Part shown: piece after piece, positions 1-11,713 of the stretch
Layout: each line of letters opens with the position of its first letter
How positions within the stretch are numbered: the stretch's first letter is position 1
Source of the DNA: Beroe forskalii
Taxonomy: Eukaryota > Ctenophora > Nuda > Beroida > Beroidae
Direction: 5' to 3'
Assembly (NCBI GenBank): GCA_011033025.1
Contig: WFMF01000403.1
Location: forward strand, 100,287 to 164,286
DNA: 64,000 nt
Translations under genes and position numbers: made by a program
Notes under the pieces: model-generated
Told to the model about the DNA's origin: nothing
Databases searched by the model: none
Seen by the model: the letters and a program-made list of their open reading frames with translations, nothing else

Positions 1-374
1 AGATGCAATCATTTCCATGAATAAAGTAAAAATTACTGAATCATCAAAGCATCAATCAGAATCATTAGTTGGTACATACGTTGTACAGCTACACACTACG
101 CAGATTCAATTTCTTGTCCCCAAGTTAACCTAATCAGTGCATGTTATCCAATGTAGATGGAATATCCAGGATGAAGGTAGTTATCCAAACAAATTAAAAC
201 GAAGCCACACACAATGTTTCCGGTACAAGGACAGAAGGAAAAAAGGATCAAGAAAATTCAATTTTTGAATATGAGTATGTGGTTTAATTTTACTCATTAT
301 TCATCAAAAATATTTTTGAATATGAGTAATTCGCAATATTTTTTGGGGGACTCAAAATTACTTATGTCACCCCC

Positions 375-3112
375 CCCTGTATTATTATTATTATTATTTA
401 AGGGTCCTATTCTCATACTAAGGATACCATTGTTATTCCAAGGGTCCTATTGTTATTTTAAGGGCCTTATTGTTATTTTAAGGGTCCTATTGTCATACTA
501 AGGATCCTATTGTTATTCCAAGGGTCCTATTCAAGGGCGTAGCCAGGGGGAAGGCGACACAGGCGGTCGCTCCCCCCTTCTTGGACAGAAAATGTGAAAT
601 ATTTGTTAATTTTATTGTAATGAGAGCTTTGAGCCAAGCAAAATAAGGCATTCAAAAGGTTTTGAATGTAACTCGCCTCCTCCTTTTCAAAAATCTGGCT
701 ACGCCCCTGGTCCTAATGTTATTTTAAGGGTCTTATTGTTATTTGAAGGGTCCTTTTGTTATTCTAACGGTCCTTTTGTTATTGTAAGTGTCTCATTATT
801 ATTCTAAGGGTTCTATTCTCACACTTAAACGAACCTATTGTTATTGTTAAACCTCTATTGTTATTCTAAGAGGTATTTCCCGGGTGCCCCGACGTAGAAT
901 GACTCTTAGAATAACAATAAGACCCCAAGAATAACAATAGAACCCTTAAAAACAATAAAGTACCAATATCACAATCGCATGTCGTAGTGCCCCAGCCCCC
1001 AGTGCCCTTAGAATAACAATAGGACCCTTGGAATAACATAAGGATCCTTACTATGAGAATAGGACCCTTGGAATAACAATAGGGCACTAATAATAACAAG
1101 GGGACCCTTATAGTAGCAACAGAACCCTAAGTATAACAATAGGACACTTAGAATAACAAGAGGACCCTTGGAATAACAACAGGATCCTTAGTATTAGAAT
1201 CGAACCCTTAGAATAACAATAGAGCACTAATAATAACAACAGGACCCTAATAGTAGCAGCAGAACCCTAAGTATAACAATGCAATAGGACTCTTAGAATA
1301 ACAATAGAGGCTATAGAATGACAATGGGACCCATAGAATAACAATAGGATCCTTAGTATGAGAATAGAACCCTTAAATGATAATAAGACACTTATAATAA
1401 CAAAAGGGCTGTAAGAATAACAAAGGGGCAATCGAAATAAAAATAAGACCCTTAAAATAACAATAGGACCCTTGGAATAACAATAGGATCCTAAGTATGA
1501 ATATAGGACCCTTAGAATAACAATAAGATCCTTATAATAACAATAGGACCCTTGGAATAACAATAGGATCCTTAGTATGAGAATAGGGCCCTTAAAATAA
1601 CAGTAAGACCCTTAAAATAACAATAGGACCCTTGGAATAACACTAGGATCCTTAGTATGACTATAGGACCCTTAGAATAACAATAAGATGCTTAAAATAA
1701 CAATAGGACCCTTGGAATAACAATAGGATCCTTAGTATGAGAATAGGGCCCTTAAAATAACAATAAGACCCTTAAAATAACAATAGGACCCTTGGAATAA
1801 CAATAGGATCCTTAGTATGACTATAGGACCCTTAAAATAACAATAAGATCCTTAAAATAACAATAGGACCCTTGGAATAACAATAGGATTCTTAGTATAA
1901 GAATAGGGCCCTTAAAATAACAATAATACCCTTAAAATAACAATAGGACCCTTGAATAATAACAATAGTATCCTTAGTATGAGGATAGGACCCTTAAAAT
2001 AACAGTAAGACCCTTAAAATAACGAATATAGGACCCTTAGAATAACAATAAGATCCAATAACAATAGGACCTTGCAGTTCTTAGTATGAGGATAGGACCC
2101 TTAGAATAACAGTAAGACCCTTAAAATAACAATAGGACCCTTGGAATAACACTAGGATCCTTAGTATGACTATAGGACCCTTAGAATAAATACAAGATCC
2201 TTAAAATAACAATAGAATCTTGGAATAACAATAGGATCCTTAGTATGAGAATAAGTCTTTAAAATAACAATAAGACCCCTTAAAATAACAATAGGGTCCC
2301 TTTGAATAACACTAGATCCTAGGCATGACTATAGGACCCTTAGAATAACAATAAGATCCTTAAAATAACAATAGGACCCTTGGAATAACAATAGGATTCT
2401 TAGTATAAGAATAGGGCCCTTAAAATAACAATAATACCCTTAAAATAACAATAGGACCCTTGGAATAACAATAGTATCCTTAGTATGAGGATAGGACCCT
2501 TAAAATAACAGTAAGACCCTTAAAATAACAATAGGCCTTTGAATACTAGATCCTTAGTATGACTATAGGACCCTTAGAATAACAATAAGATCCTTAAAAT
2601 AACAATAGGACCCTTGGAACTTAAATAGGATCCTTTAGTATGAGAATAGGGCCCTTAAAATAACAATAAGACCCTTAAAAATAACAATAGGACCCTTTGG
2701 AATAACAATAGTATCCTTAGTATGAGGATAACCAAATAACAATAAAACCCTTAAAATAACAATAGGACCCTTGGAATAACAAGAGTATCCTTAGTATGAG
2801 AACAGGACCCTTAAAATAACAATAAGACAGTTAGAATAACAAAAGGACCGTTAGAATAACAATAGGACCCTTAAAATAATAATAGGACCCCTGGAATAAC
2901 AATAGGGCACTAATAATAACAATGGGACCCTAATAGTAGCAACAGAACCCTAAGTATAACAATAGGACCCTTAGAATAACAATAGGACCCTTAGAATAAC
3001 AATACGACACTTAGAATAACAATAGGACCCTTGGAATAACAACAGGATCCTTAGTATGAGAATCGAGCCCTTAGAATAACAATAGGGCACTAATAATAAC
3101 AATAGGACCCTA
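375..3112. repeat. Large degenerate minisatellite with orientation flip
   Basis: Several dozen copies of an 18-20 base unit, core AATAACAATAGGACCCTT, with related variants (AGGATCCTTAGTATGAGAAT) in a higher-order pattern. From about 375 to 870 the unit is in the reverse complement orientation (AAGGGTCCTATTGTTATT). From about 900 to 3112 it is direct. The switch lies near 880-900. Short open frames here are repeat translations, not genes. A hAT-like MITE interrupts the left part. Confidence 0.93.
532..709. mobile_element. hAT-like MITE inside the minisatellite
   Basis: A 178 bp non-coding insertion with inverted ends, CAAGGGCGTAGCCAG at the left and CTGGCTACGCCCCTG at the right. The flanking octamers GTCCTATT (524-531) and GTCCTAAT (710-717) match at 7 of 8 bases, as expected for an 8-bp hAT target-site duplication. 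It splits the tandem array, so it inserted after the array formed. No transposase is encoded; family placement is inferred from the ends and duplication length. Confidence 0.75.
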
Positions 3113-3262
3113 ACGTAGTGCCCTGACGTAGTGCCCTGGTGCCCTAACGTAGTGCCCTGGTGCCCTGATGTAGTGCCCTGTTCAGGGCACTACTTCTAGG
3201 ATCAGTGCCCTGGTGCCCCGACGTAGTGCCCTGGCGTCGTGCCCTGTGCCCTGAGTGCCCTA
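3106..3262. repeat. GTGCCCTG-type tandem repeat
   Basis: Short tandem repeats of units such as ACGTAGTGCCCTGGTGCCCT directly follow the large minisatellite. They share the word GTGCCC with the orientation switch near 890 and with 980-1010, so both arrays may come from one composite repeat. No coding potential is seen between here and the eEF1A 3' end. Confidence 0.75.
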
Positions 3263-3617
3263 AAACGTTATAAGGTCCTCTCTCGATATTGACAGGGGTT
3301 ACCATGGTGCCTCGTCCTCCAGAGGCGCGGCGTATTACGACGCGCACGGCTAAGGGCTAATTTTTGCACGTTGTAGCACGCTTGTGCTCCACTATTTATT
3401 TAAACCAAGTTCTAAGTTGTACGAAGTTTATTTGCGTGCCGCAAAAAGTACCCGATCAGAGGCACCAGGGATAAGAGCACTCCAGGCAACAAGCGTGGTT
3501 TTAATTGTTAGGATCATTGAAACTACAACTGAATGACGTAAAAAATAAAACTTCAATCAACATCAACATTTGGCAGTTAAATATTAACCGAGCTCACATA
3601 ACATTCAGAGCGAAGCT

Positions 3618-6600
3618 TTACTTTTTAACGGCTTTGGCTGCTGATTTGGTGGTCTTGCCCGTGGAGTCTCCCTTTGTCACGGCCTTCACAACACCAACGG
3701 CGACAGCGGTCTGTTTCATGTCACAGCGAAACGTCCGAGGGGGGTATTCCTTGAAGGTCTCGACAACCATGGGCTTGCTGGGTTTCAAGATGCACATGGA
3801 AGCGTCTCCGGTCTTGATGTCCTTGGGGTTCTCTTCGAGAACCTTGCCAGATCGCTTGTCCATTTTGCATTTGAGTTCTGTGAATTTGCATGCGATATGA
3901 GCGGTATGGCAATCCAGGACGGGGGTGTATCCGGCGCTGATCTTGCCAGGGTGGTTCATGATAATGACCTGGGCTTCGAAGCTCTCGGTTTCCTTGCACG
4001 GGTCATTCTTGGAGTCAGAGGCAACGAAACCTCTCTTGATCTCCTTGACGGCGACGTTCTTGATGTTGAAACCAACGTTGTCACCAGGCTCAGCCTCAGG
4101 CAGAAGACTCGTGATGCATCTCAACTGATTTCACCTCAGTGGTAAGTCCGGTGGGGCCGAATGTGACAACCATGGCGGGTTTGATGACTCCGGTCTCGAC
4201 TCGGCCCACAGGGACTGTTCCAATACCTCCGATCTTGTAAACATCCTGGAGGGGCAGTCTGAGGGGCTTGTTTTTGGGTCGGCTGGGCTCGGCAACATTG
4301 TCCAAACAGTCGGTCAGGGTCTTCAGAGGCTTGCTCTTCTTCTTGTCGTCTCCGACAACCTCGCCAGTAAACCACTTCATGTTGTTAGGAGGCTGGGGCT
4401 CCCCACTGTTGGGGTCCCAGTGGACCATGTTGTCACCGTGGAATCCGGAGATGGGCATGAAGGGGATCTTGGCGACCTTGTATCCGATCTTCTTGAGGTA
4501 GTTGGAGACCTCGCCCTTGATCTCCTTGTATCGCTCCTCGCTGTAGGGGGGAGTGGTGGTGTCCATCTTGTTGATTGCAATGATCACCTCTTTGACTCCC
4601 AGGGTGAAGGCAAGGAGCAGATGCTCCCTGGTCTGTCCGTTCTTGGCGTATCCAGCCTCGAACTCTCCAGTTCCAGCAGCCACGATCATGACAGCAGCAT
4701 CGGCCTGCGGATATGAGGTCGTGATGGTATTGGTAACAGAAGTAAAATATAGTCAATGAACGGTAAAATGTTTATGAATAAGGATGTTTCCACGAATTCG
4801 TACGTGAACCATCACTTCCTCATGAGATTTCTACGTAGCCTCATGTTGTGTTTACATAAAAAGGACGATAAATTGTTATCAGTTACGTACTTCACCAATG
4901 ATATTTTGTTTCGAGAAATTTAAAGCCCAGTTCAGTGCTCTGTAAAGCCAAATTCAGTGTTCTGATGAGAGCAAAAAAGCCAAAATAAACACAATTCACT
5001 TTTAAATTAGGTTGCTGATACTACTGACAACAATCTTTCGTCCTATCTATGAAGAAAGAACACGTTGAATAAACATATTTCCGTAAATTCGACGAACAGA
5101 GAAATCAAACTTATGGTAACATATTGCTTACCTGCGATGTACCGGTGATCATGTTCTTGATGAAATCCCTGTGCCCGGGAGCATCGATGATGGTGACATC
5201 GTACTTATCAGTCTCAAACTTCATCAGGGCGATGTCGATGGTGATACCCCTCTCTCGCTCTGACTTCAGCTTGTCCAATACCCAAGCATAACAGAATGAA
5301 CCTTTGCCCATCTGAAATAATCAATAGATTAACGGGTTAAGCAGCTTGATGTGAAACCCTATGAAAGTATATAATGGGATAGGGTGAACACATGGTGACA
5401 TATGTTAGCATGTCGAGTTGTGTGTGTGTGTGTAATGCACTGGTAATGTAGAATGTATACGTGTACAAAGCAACCCGACATTCAACGAAGACAAATTAGC
5501 ATGCGCGCAGAGCGCGCGCTAAAAATCCGATGAGCAAATGCTGCAGATTGGATCCTTTGACTCTACTGGGAACGCGCGCGCACCATGAGAAGACCCTTTT
5601 CAGCGCATCGCCGTCCGTCCATTGTACGCGCGCTGTTCAATGCAGCGTAGGAAATACTTGCCTAGAGTGGCTTCTGAAAATATGGTTAAATTCCCGGCTA
5701 AGTGGCTACAGCTAGACTCAGGGATGGACAGGGTCACCGTCAAATGGCGACTGAGAGATGGAACGAGTCTTCAGAGACCGGCCAGCTAGCAAAAACCGAT
5801 GATTCCATTTATACCGAGATCAGTGAGACCCAATTTCAGAAAGAAGTCGTCGAATGCACTCGATTAATATCAGATTAAATCGGCTGATTTTTACAGGACC
5901 TCCAGGATTCCACGCAATCAGCAGCGGATGAGAGGTAATTCCCTCCTACAACTGTGATGAGACATTTTGAGAAGCTGGAGTGGTGAGCTGACACCCCCCC
6001 ACAAAGCATCTACGTGTACATCAGATTGTGTAAGATTAGGGTCAGGGTTCGGGTATATGAGTCACTACAGTATCTTCTGGGGAATCAGAGGAAGCGCTTA
6101 TCGTTACGAGTGGTCGGGTACAAATGACATACGATGGATCCCCTGCTTCTTTTGAGTGATGGTCACCAAGATCTCTTATCTTTCAAGTGATAAAATATTC
6201 TATCATTATCTCAAGTCAAAAGCAATAGCACCCTTCCAATAAATAGGCAATTTGAAGCATAACACTGCGTTCGTTAATTTTCGCACCCCAAAACTGATTT
6301 CCACAGTAGTACCAAGACCATCTGATTTATTTACCAAACACTTATTCAGCGGTACAGTTAGGGATAAATTCATTGTATGTAGCGTCGTCCTAAATCGTAA
6401 ACCTACAACCTCAAGATGACCCTCACAACCTATCAATGGCGGCTTCCCGAATACTGTTACCCAAGGAGAATGCGGTAGACCCCACAGATCAGTTGGGAAA
6501 CTTGGAGGGTACAAATGTTTCTCGTTAGTGTTAAGGGTCGAGAACCCAGATGACGGTAAATGGGATCCTCCAATCCAGTATGAGAGGGCAGGTTTCAAGG

Positions 6601-8828
6601 CAGGAAACTACAGTTACACCAGTTGACATACGACCCATCCTGAGGAAACGCATGGCCCTGGGAAGGGGATTGGACATTTAACCTCACTTACCGCATGATG
6701 CTTCAACTACAGGCTAAGGTTATACTGGTCTTTACCCGGAGAATTGCCGCATGGGTTTCCACTTTCCAGTGTATTCCGCACCCGCTCACCAGATCTGAAG
6801 CTCACCCTCTACAAGTCAATTGTGAGGAGTAAGTTGGAATATTGTTGCCCAGTTTGGAATCAAGCTAAAATTGATGCCATTAAGCGCAATTTGCACAAGG
6901 CGCATCAGTATACGGCAACTGCTAAGACTACTGGGGCCGGGGCAAACAGTTGAAACTCATGTCATTCCAAAGCCGTAGAGTGTTGCACCATAACTTATAC
7001 ATGGAAAATTTCATTGACTAGCACCGAATGACATTGACATGATGTTACAAAGAACCGCTTGCCTAGGTCTCAAGGCAATTGTACCCAGCCCAAACACCAG
7101 AGCCCAGGCATCAGTATCCACACACTACTACAACTCCTTCGGAGTTAAAGCTGCCCTCCTCTGGAATCTGCTGCCTAAGACTGTGAATGAGAAAGACACC
7201 CTGGTAACATTCAAGGGAAGTCTCGGACACGCCCCCTTGTGTATATATCCTGAGTCAAAAACAACAACCTTGTTCAGTGGAGTCTTCAGAGGAGCTGAGG
7301 ATTGGGAGTTGGGACACTCGCATGATGGCGTCATCCAGATGTGATCCCGGCTTAAGATCCAAGATCAAAGGTATCCAAGGTAAAGTAAGGCTAGAGTCAA
7401 GGGTTTGTGCTAGATTTTTGGTCAGGGAGAAAGATTAAGTGCTGCATGGTAGAATATCGAAATAAAAAAGCCGGGCCCTTCTTGGGCCATGACTAAAAAC
7501 CTCCATAGTTTGATCTCGCTTGCAGATGCTCTAAGCTCATTTCGGTGCATTCAGACTTTTACATCTCCCACATCTTAGGCGTGGTCGATTGGAACCACTG
7601 TACGCACACTATACACAAATTGTCAAGTACATCAATACATTGTAAAATGTACATAATACCTATCTCAGCTAACTGATACCTCGGAACACACACTTCTATT
7701 CAAATACACAGCTGGACAGAAACAAGTGTAATTCACATCTGTCTCCAATATGATTGAATGAATGAATATCCATTACAGATGGGAAACAATAGAACAATAG
7801 ACCACAATAGAGGTTGCGTGTAATGTACAATGTATAGCATGTGATACACTGTACACAGTACAAGAGCATGGGAGTGTCAATGAATCCTTCCCACCGTCAG
7901 ACAGTCTTTAACCATCCCTAGTTGATAGACTGGCCGGTAGTGCCGGGATAGTTGAAGACTTCCGTGCCAAGCACGATCGAGCCGCAGGCGAGTGATTTGA
8001 ATCACACGGCGTTAAGATGAAACCCATCCCTGACACAGAAGGGGGCAGACTGGTAAGCTTGGATTTACAGTGAACTTAGTTCAGGTGAAAGTTAGGGCGA
8101 TGGCTGGGACTCAATAAACAGTGTGATGGCCAGTGGAGTTAGCAGACATGCGTCAATGGGGCCGAGCTACACAGATGTCTTAGGGTTAGGGTCTTGATCA
8201 TCACCGTTGGGTGAGGCTAGTGGACTAGGTTATAATTGGGTTCGATGTTAGTTTGAAATCATGGATTTAAGACAGTAAATTCAGGAAAGACGGTGCAGGT
8301 CTTAATGGAAACTTAAGAAAGGAGCTGCTCCGCAGTTGCCACCATTATCTTAACCTAAAATAGGTACCTCGCAAACCTACAAGCCTTATACTACAACCCT
8401 GAGTACACTTATTCTATCTCACCAGTCACTCGCCTGCGGCTCACTCGTGCCACGCTCAGGGTGTGACATTCGATAAACCGAAGAATGAAGAGATTGGAGT
8501 GTTGAAATGGGCGACTATAAACAATAGGGAAGGACAATTGGGAGCTTCTTCATGTAAATCATTAAGATAAATCAATGTAAATGTGATGTAAATTCAAACT
8601 TAAATTCAAATTCAGAATAAATCCATGATAAAAGTTACGTTCCAAGCTTCAAAACTTCATTCTTACCTCAGCGGCTTCCTTCTTGAACTTCTCGATGGTT
8701 CGGATGTCGACTCCGCCACATTTGTAGATCAAATGTCCGGTGGTGGTGGATTTGCCTGAGTCGACGTGCCCGATGACCACGATGTTAAGATGGGGCTTGT
8801 CCTTGCTTCGTCCAGACTTGGGAGGCAT
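3618..8828 (-). CDS. EEF1A: Translation elongation factor 1-alpha, divergent, three exons
   Basis: GTP-dependent carrier of aminoacyl-tRNA to the ribosome, cytosolic. Exons: 8667-8828, 5132-5311 and 3618-4704, with GT-AG introns of 3.4 kb and 0.4 kb; phases are 0 at both junctions. G1 (GHVDSGKST) is in exon 1, RGITID and DAPGH are in exon 2, and NKMD is in exon 3. The N-terminus ([15 protein letters not shown]) is longer than usual, and an unusual segment ([13 protein letters not shown]) follows GFHGDNM. Length is about 475 aa, against about 460 usual. A 1-base insertion at about 4101-4107 breaks the frame after MHHES. Near 3718-3745 the conserved LGRFAV can be read only in another frame, as if 2 and then 4 bases were missing. 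AATAAA lies at 3427-3432 on the minus strand. A recently broken gene, assembly error, or a diverged paralogue are all possible. Confidence 0.93.
5312..6740. other. eEF1A intron 1, part without recognised genes
   Basis: Intronic sequence on the eEF1A minus strand. It includes a short TG run near 5420 and a 130-codon open frame on the minus strand (6206-6598) with no domain I recognise. Nothing else can be supported. Confidence 0.5.
6741..7345 (+). pseudogene. LINE reverse-transcriptase 3' fragment in eEF1A intron 1
   Basis: Two nearby frames match the end of CR1/Jockey-type LINE ORF2 proteins. The first (6744-6953) has the [22 protein letters not shown] motif. The second (7039-7344) has LGLKAIVP and the [18 protein letters not shown] motif. 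Frames are broken between them, so this is a dead fragment. Assignment rests on recognised LINE C-terminal motifs; the clade is not resolved. Confidence 0.75.
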
Positions 8829-9339
8829 GACTGCTACTCAGGGAGGTTTGAGGTTGAGAAATTTCAGATGAAATAATTTTAGTCTGTTAACATTTATCTA
8901 ATGAGAGCCTGCTTACGTTAAATCAATAAGTTTTCGGACAATGAAAGTGAATTGGAGAACTTAAAACAAGATCCATGCGATCATGATAATTCGGATACAC
9001 CTGTGCTTTCTGCAATGAAATCAACGACATCGAACTAAAAATTAGGGGATTGGGGTATAAAGAAATTTAAGGAAGACGAGCGTTGCACGTAAAAAATGTT
9101 CTCCTGATTAAATGAAGATAGAAATGAAGAAAGATTAGATGACACAATCGGCTGTGTAATACTTGAGATGATCTAATCCACCGAAGTTTAAATGATTTCG
9201 CCGCAGATATGAAGGTATCCACATGGAAATGTGACGCAAAACATACGACACTATCAAAAGAAAGAAAACCTACAGAGTATCTACCAAAGAACGCGCCATG
9301 TGACCATATGGAACCTATACAAACCCAAGGCCAATGTAT

Positions 9340-9640
9340 TCTACACGTCACACGCAGTAAAACTTACACGCAAAACGCTGGAAAAGCTACTCACGCGACA
9401 TTCCCGGCAGCGCCGGAATTCGCTGACGTCATCACAGCTCACTCTCTGTTGGTGCAGACAGGTCACGTGGGCCCGGATGAAGATGACGTCAACGAAGTGT
9501 TCCCTGCTCGACCAATCAGAATGCAGGACGCGTCTTCAGAGACCTCAGATAATGACGTAAACGAAAATTTATCCAACGCGATAAAATTTATTCGCATTTT
9601 TGCTCGTATAAACGATTTTTGGTGCGCGGCTTTCCTTAAC
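9340..9640 (-). promoter_or_regulatory. Putative eEF1A promoter region, copy A
   Basis: About 0.5-0.8 kb upstream of the eEF1A start. Contains two perfect CRE palindromes TGACGTCA (9424-9431, 9484-9491), a CRE half-site near 9553, an E-box CACGTG (9464-9469) and a CCAAT box (9512-9516). The block is nearly unchanged in copy B (about 13540-13840) while nearby sequence differs by indels. Promoter role is inferred from motif clustering and position; no transcription start can be read from sequence alone. Confidence 0.4.
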
Positions 9641-9649
9641 CTGTAAGTA

Positions 9650-11220
9650 CTTACAGGTACGCATAAAATGCGCGCGCAGCATTGAAACAGCAAAGATAAC
9701 CTTAAAAGTAAAATATGCCTCCTCTAGCGATATAAAATTTCATCAAACAGTCCCTTTTTACTTTCGCATTTACTGATTTAAAAACAGTTCGGACTTTTGT
9801 TGGCTTAGCTTTAGCCTCAATCAGACTCTAACCAGATGTAGAGCCCTCTTTTAAGCGCTGCGCGCGCCGTCGGTTCACTCCGTTCGGCAACTTATGCGGG
9901 CTTAGGAAAACTCCGTGACATGGTGATGGTGATGGAGTAACAAATACTGGTAAATGGCTTTAAAGGAAATTGGCCGGATCCTTGCTCTAACCAGATCCCT
10001 AGTTTTACGCGCGCGCGCCGCGCCTTGTCGTTTCGCGACACCCCTGGTTAGGGGAAGCCAGATCCCTTGCCTTATAAGGCGTTGCCTGACGCCCTGGCTT
10101 TGGCACTGACAGACCCTATGGCTTTACGCGTCGTTCGACGCACCTGGTTAAATTAAGGTAAGTAGAGCCACTGTCTCAAAGCAGCTTAAAATTAAAAGTT
10201 AATGCCAAGGAAACACGATTTGCAAGAGTTCCAACATAATAGAGTTGATAAAATCTATAAATATAATGAGAAATTGTGAAAATTGTTCAACTTCAACTTC
10301 AAAGTAATAATCACATTTCCGCCTCATAGATCTAAGATCGTTCGTTAAAAATTAATTTCCTTCACAGTAAATGAAAAAATACCAAATACGAGATATCATC
10401 ATCGCATGATTTTACACTTACAGGGCAGTTCGAACTACACTTCGCACGTCTTTCGTCATTTTGTTGAGTGCGCAGCTTAATTTTGCGTGGCGTACAAAGT
10501 TATAGAAAGACATTCACATTTCACAAATAAAATTAAACTAAAAGAACATGTCTGTGAGGTGTGAGGTGCACACAAAAGACACCCAAGCTTCAGTTTGAAC
10601 TGTCACTGTAAATATTCATCTCAACTTGAACTTAAGTTTATGGTCCTTTTGGTACCGAATTAAACATCAGGATATTCGGAAAGCGACCTTCGACTTCTAC
10701 AATCTCTCAGTCTCAGATCAGTATATGACTAGTGGCACTACGGCTACCTAACAATAAACATAGATATATTTTAAAATCCTTCGACGATAACTAAAATGGT
10801 AATATTTCATTTTCATTCATCAATACCTAGACCTAAAGATAAAAACATACGTTAAAATTTAAAAAAAGCTAAAATCATAAAAATGATACTAATGGTGGTA
10901 AAGGGCAAAACTTCCTAATCCTATGGTAATAGTATTCGTCCACGACCACAATCATACCGTCAAACGGTTAAAATTCTAACGTTATATAATTTGCAGTTAT
11001 ATTAATCTGAACTTTGCCGTCAGGTCCCTATCTAATCCAGATCCACGCTCTAATAACTCTAAGTTCATGAAACTCAGGAGGATAAAAACACATTTATTCT
11101 CTCAACAGAGTCCACCGGCTCTTGTTTCATTTTGAAGAGAGTCTAACCAGCTCAATACTTGAGAGTGACGCCCTTATTTCACAATTCAAGCTGATATCAA
11201 ACTGGCTGGCGGTCTGCAGC
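9650..11220. other. Intergenic sequence between eEF1A and MIOX, copy A
   Basis: No coding sequence recognised. Includes GC-rich words (GCGCGCGC, TTATGCGGGCTTAGGA) that recur at 15100-15400, 46500-46710 and 63360-63490, so part is an interspersed repeat. An AATAAA signal for the MIOX gene lies at 11093-11098 on the minus strand. Confidence 0.5.
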
Positions 11221-11597
11221 TTACCAGAGAAGTTTACCAGGGCAGTACTGGGCAATGAGGTCCTCGTAGAAAGGGCGGATTTCCTCTATCACCGGAATCT
11301 TCTCTCCTTTTGAGTACAGATCAAATGAACTGCGGAAGGGGATAAGGTTTAAGGTAATTATATAAGCACGGTCAAAAACTAAAGGAATCAGGGCATTTAC
11401 TAAGAAGCTGGGACCAAGCAATCAAGTTTGACAAATGTGTCAAAATTTACATGAAATACGAGTTTGAACACCTCAGCAACTCACCTGAATTTCTGGACCC
11501 AGGGTAGCATGGCATTGTCCTTCTCATTGCACAGGTGCTTGTAGTCGCTATGGTGGTGCCATGGGTACAGAGAGTGGAAACGGATCATGTACAGACC
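11221..11597 (-). CDS. MIOX: Inositol oxygenase, last two exons, copy A (partial at gap)
   Basis: Exons 11485-11597 (start GLYMIRFHSLYPWH) and 11221-11329 (end RPFYEDLIAQYCPGKLLW, stop TAA). Both keep GT-AG sites and match the last two exons of the full gene at 16674-17068, with a few changes such as HHHSDYKHL for HHHDDYRHL. The rest of the gene on this contig is lost in the N gap that begins 16 bases further on. Most likely the second allele of the same gene rather than a separate gene. Confidence 0.88.
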
Positions 11598-11613
11598 CTG
11601 GGGGGAGCAAAGA

Positions 11614-11713
11614 NNNNNNNNNNNNNNNNNNNNNNNNNNNNNNNNNNNNNNNNNNNNNNNNNNNNNNNNNNNNNNNNNNNNNNNNNNNNNNNNNNNNNNN
11701 NNNNNNNNNNNNN
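11614..11713. other. Assembly gap, 100 N
   Basis: Exactly 100 unknown bases, the conventional placeholder for a gap of unknown size. The true overlap between the flanking contigs is probably negative: they share about 4-5 kb. Confidence 0.99.

Larger units (their letters stand above)
7518..11613. repeat. Duplicated block, copy A (end of first contig)
   Basis: This stretch is repeated in the same order and orientation at 11714-17085. It contains part of eEF1A intron 1, eEF1A exon 1, the shared upstream region and the last two MIOX exons. It runs exactly to the assembly gap, and its partner starts immediately after the gap. That is the signature of two overlapping contigs from different haplotypes placed end to end. 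Many small indels and substitutions separate the copies. Confidence 0.85.

Noticed and set aside
375..3112. CRISPR-like array
   Set aside because: Units are contiguous with no unique spacers, the genome is eukaryotic, and no cas-type genes are nearby.
3721..4759. Other long frames overlapping eEF1A exon 3 on both strands
   Set aside because: Shadows of a GC-biased conserved exon; only the eEF1A frame shows family motifs.
6206..6598. 130-aa minus-strand frame in eEF1A intron 1 as a gene or rRNA piece
   Set aside because: No domain, no splice or start support, and no rRNA signature that I could confirm.
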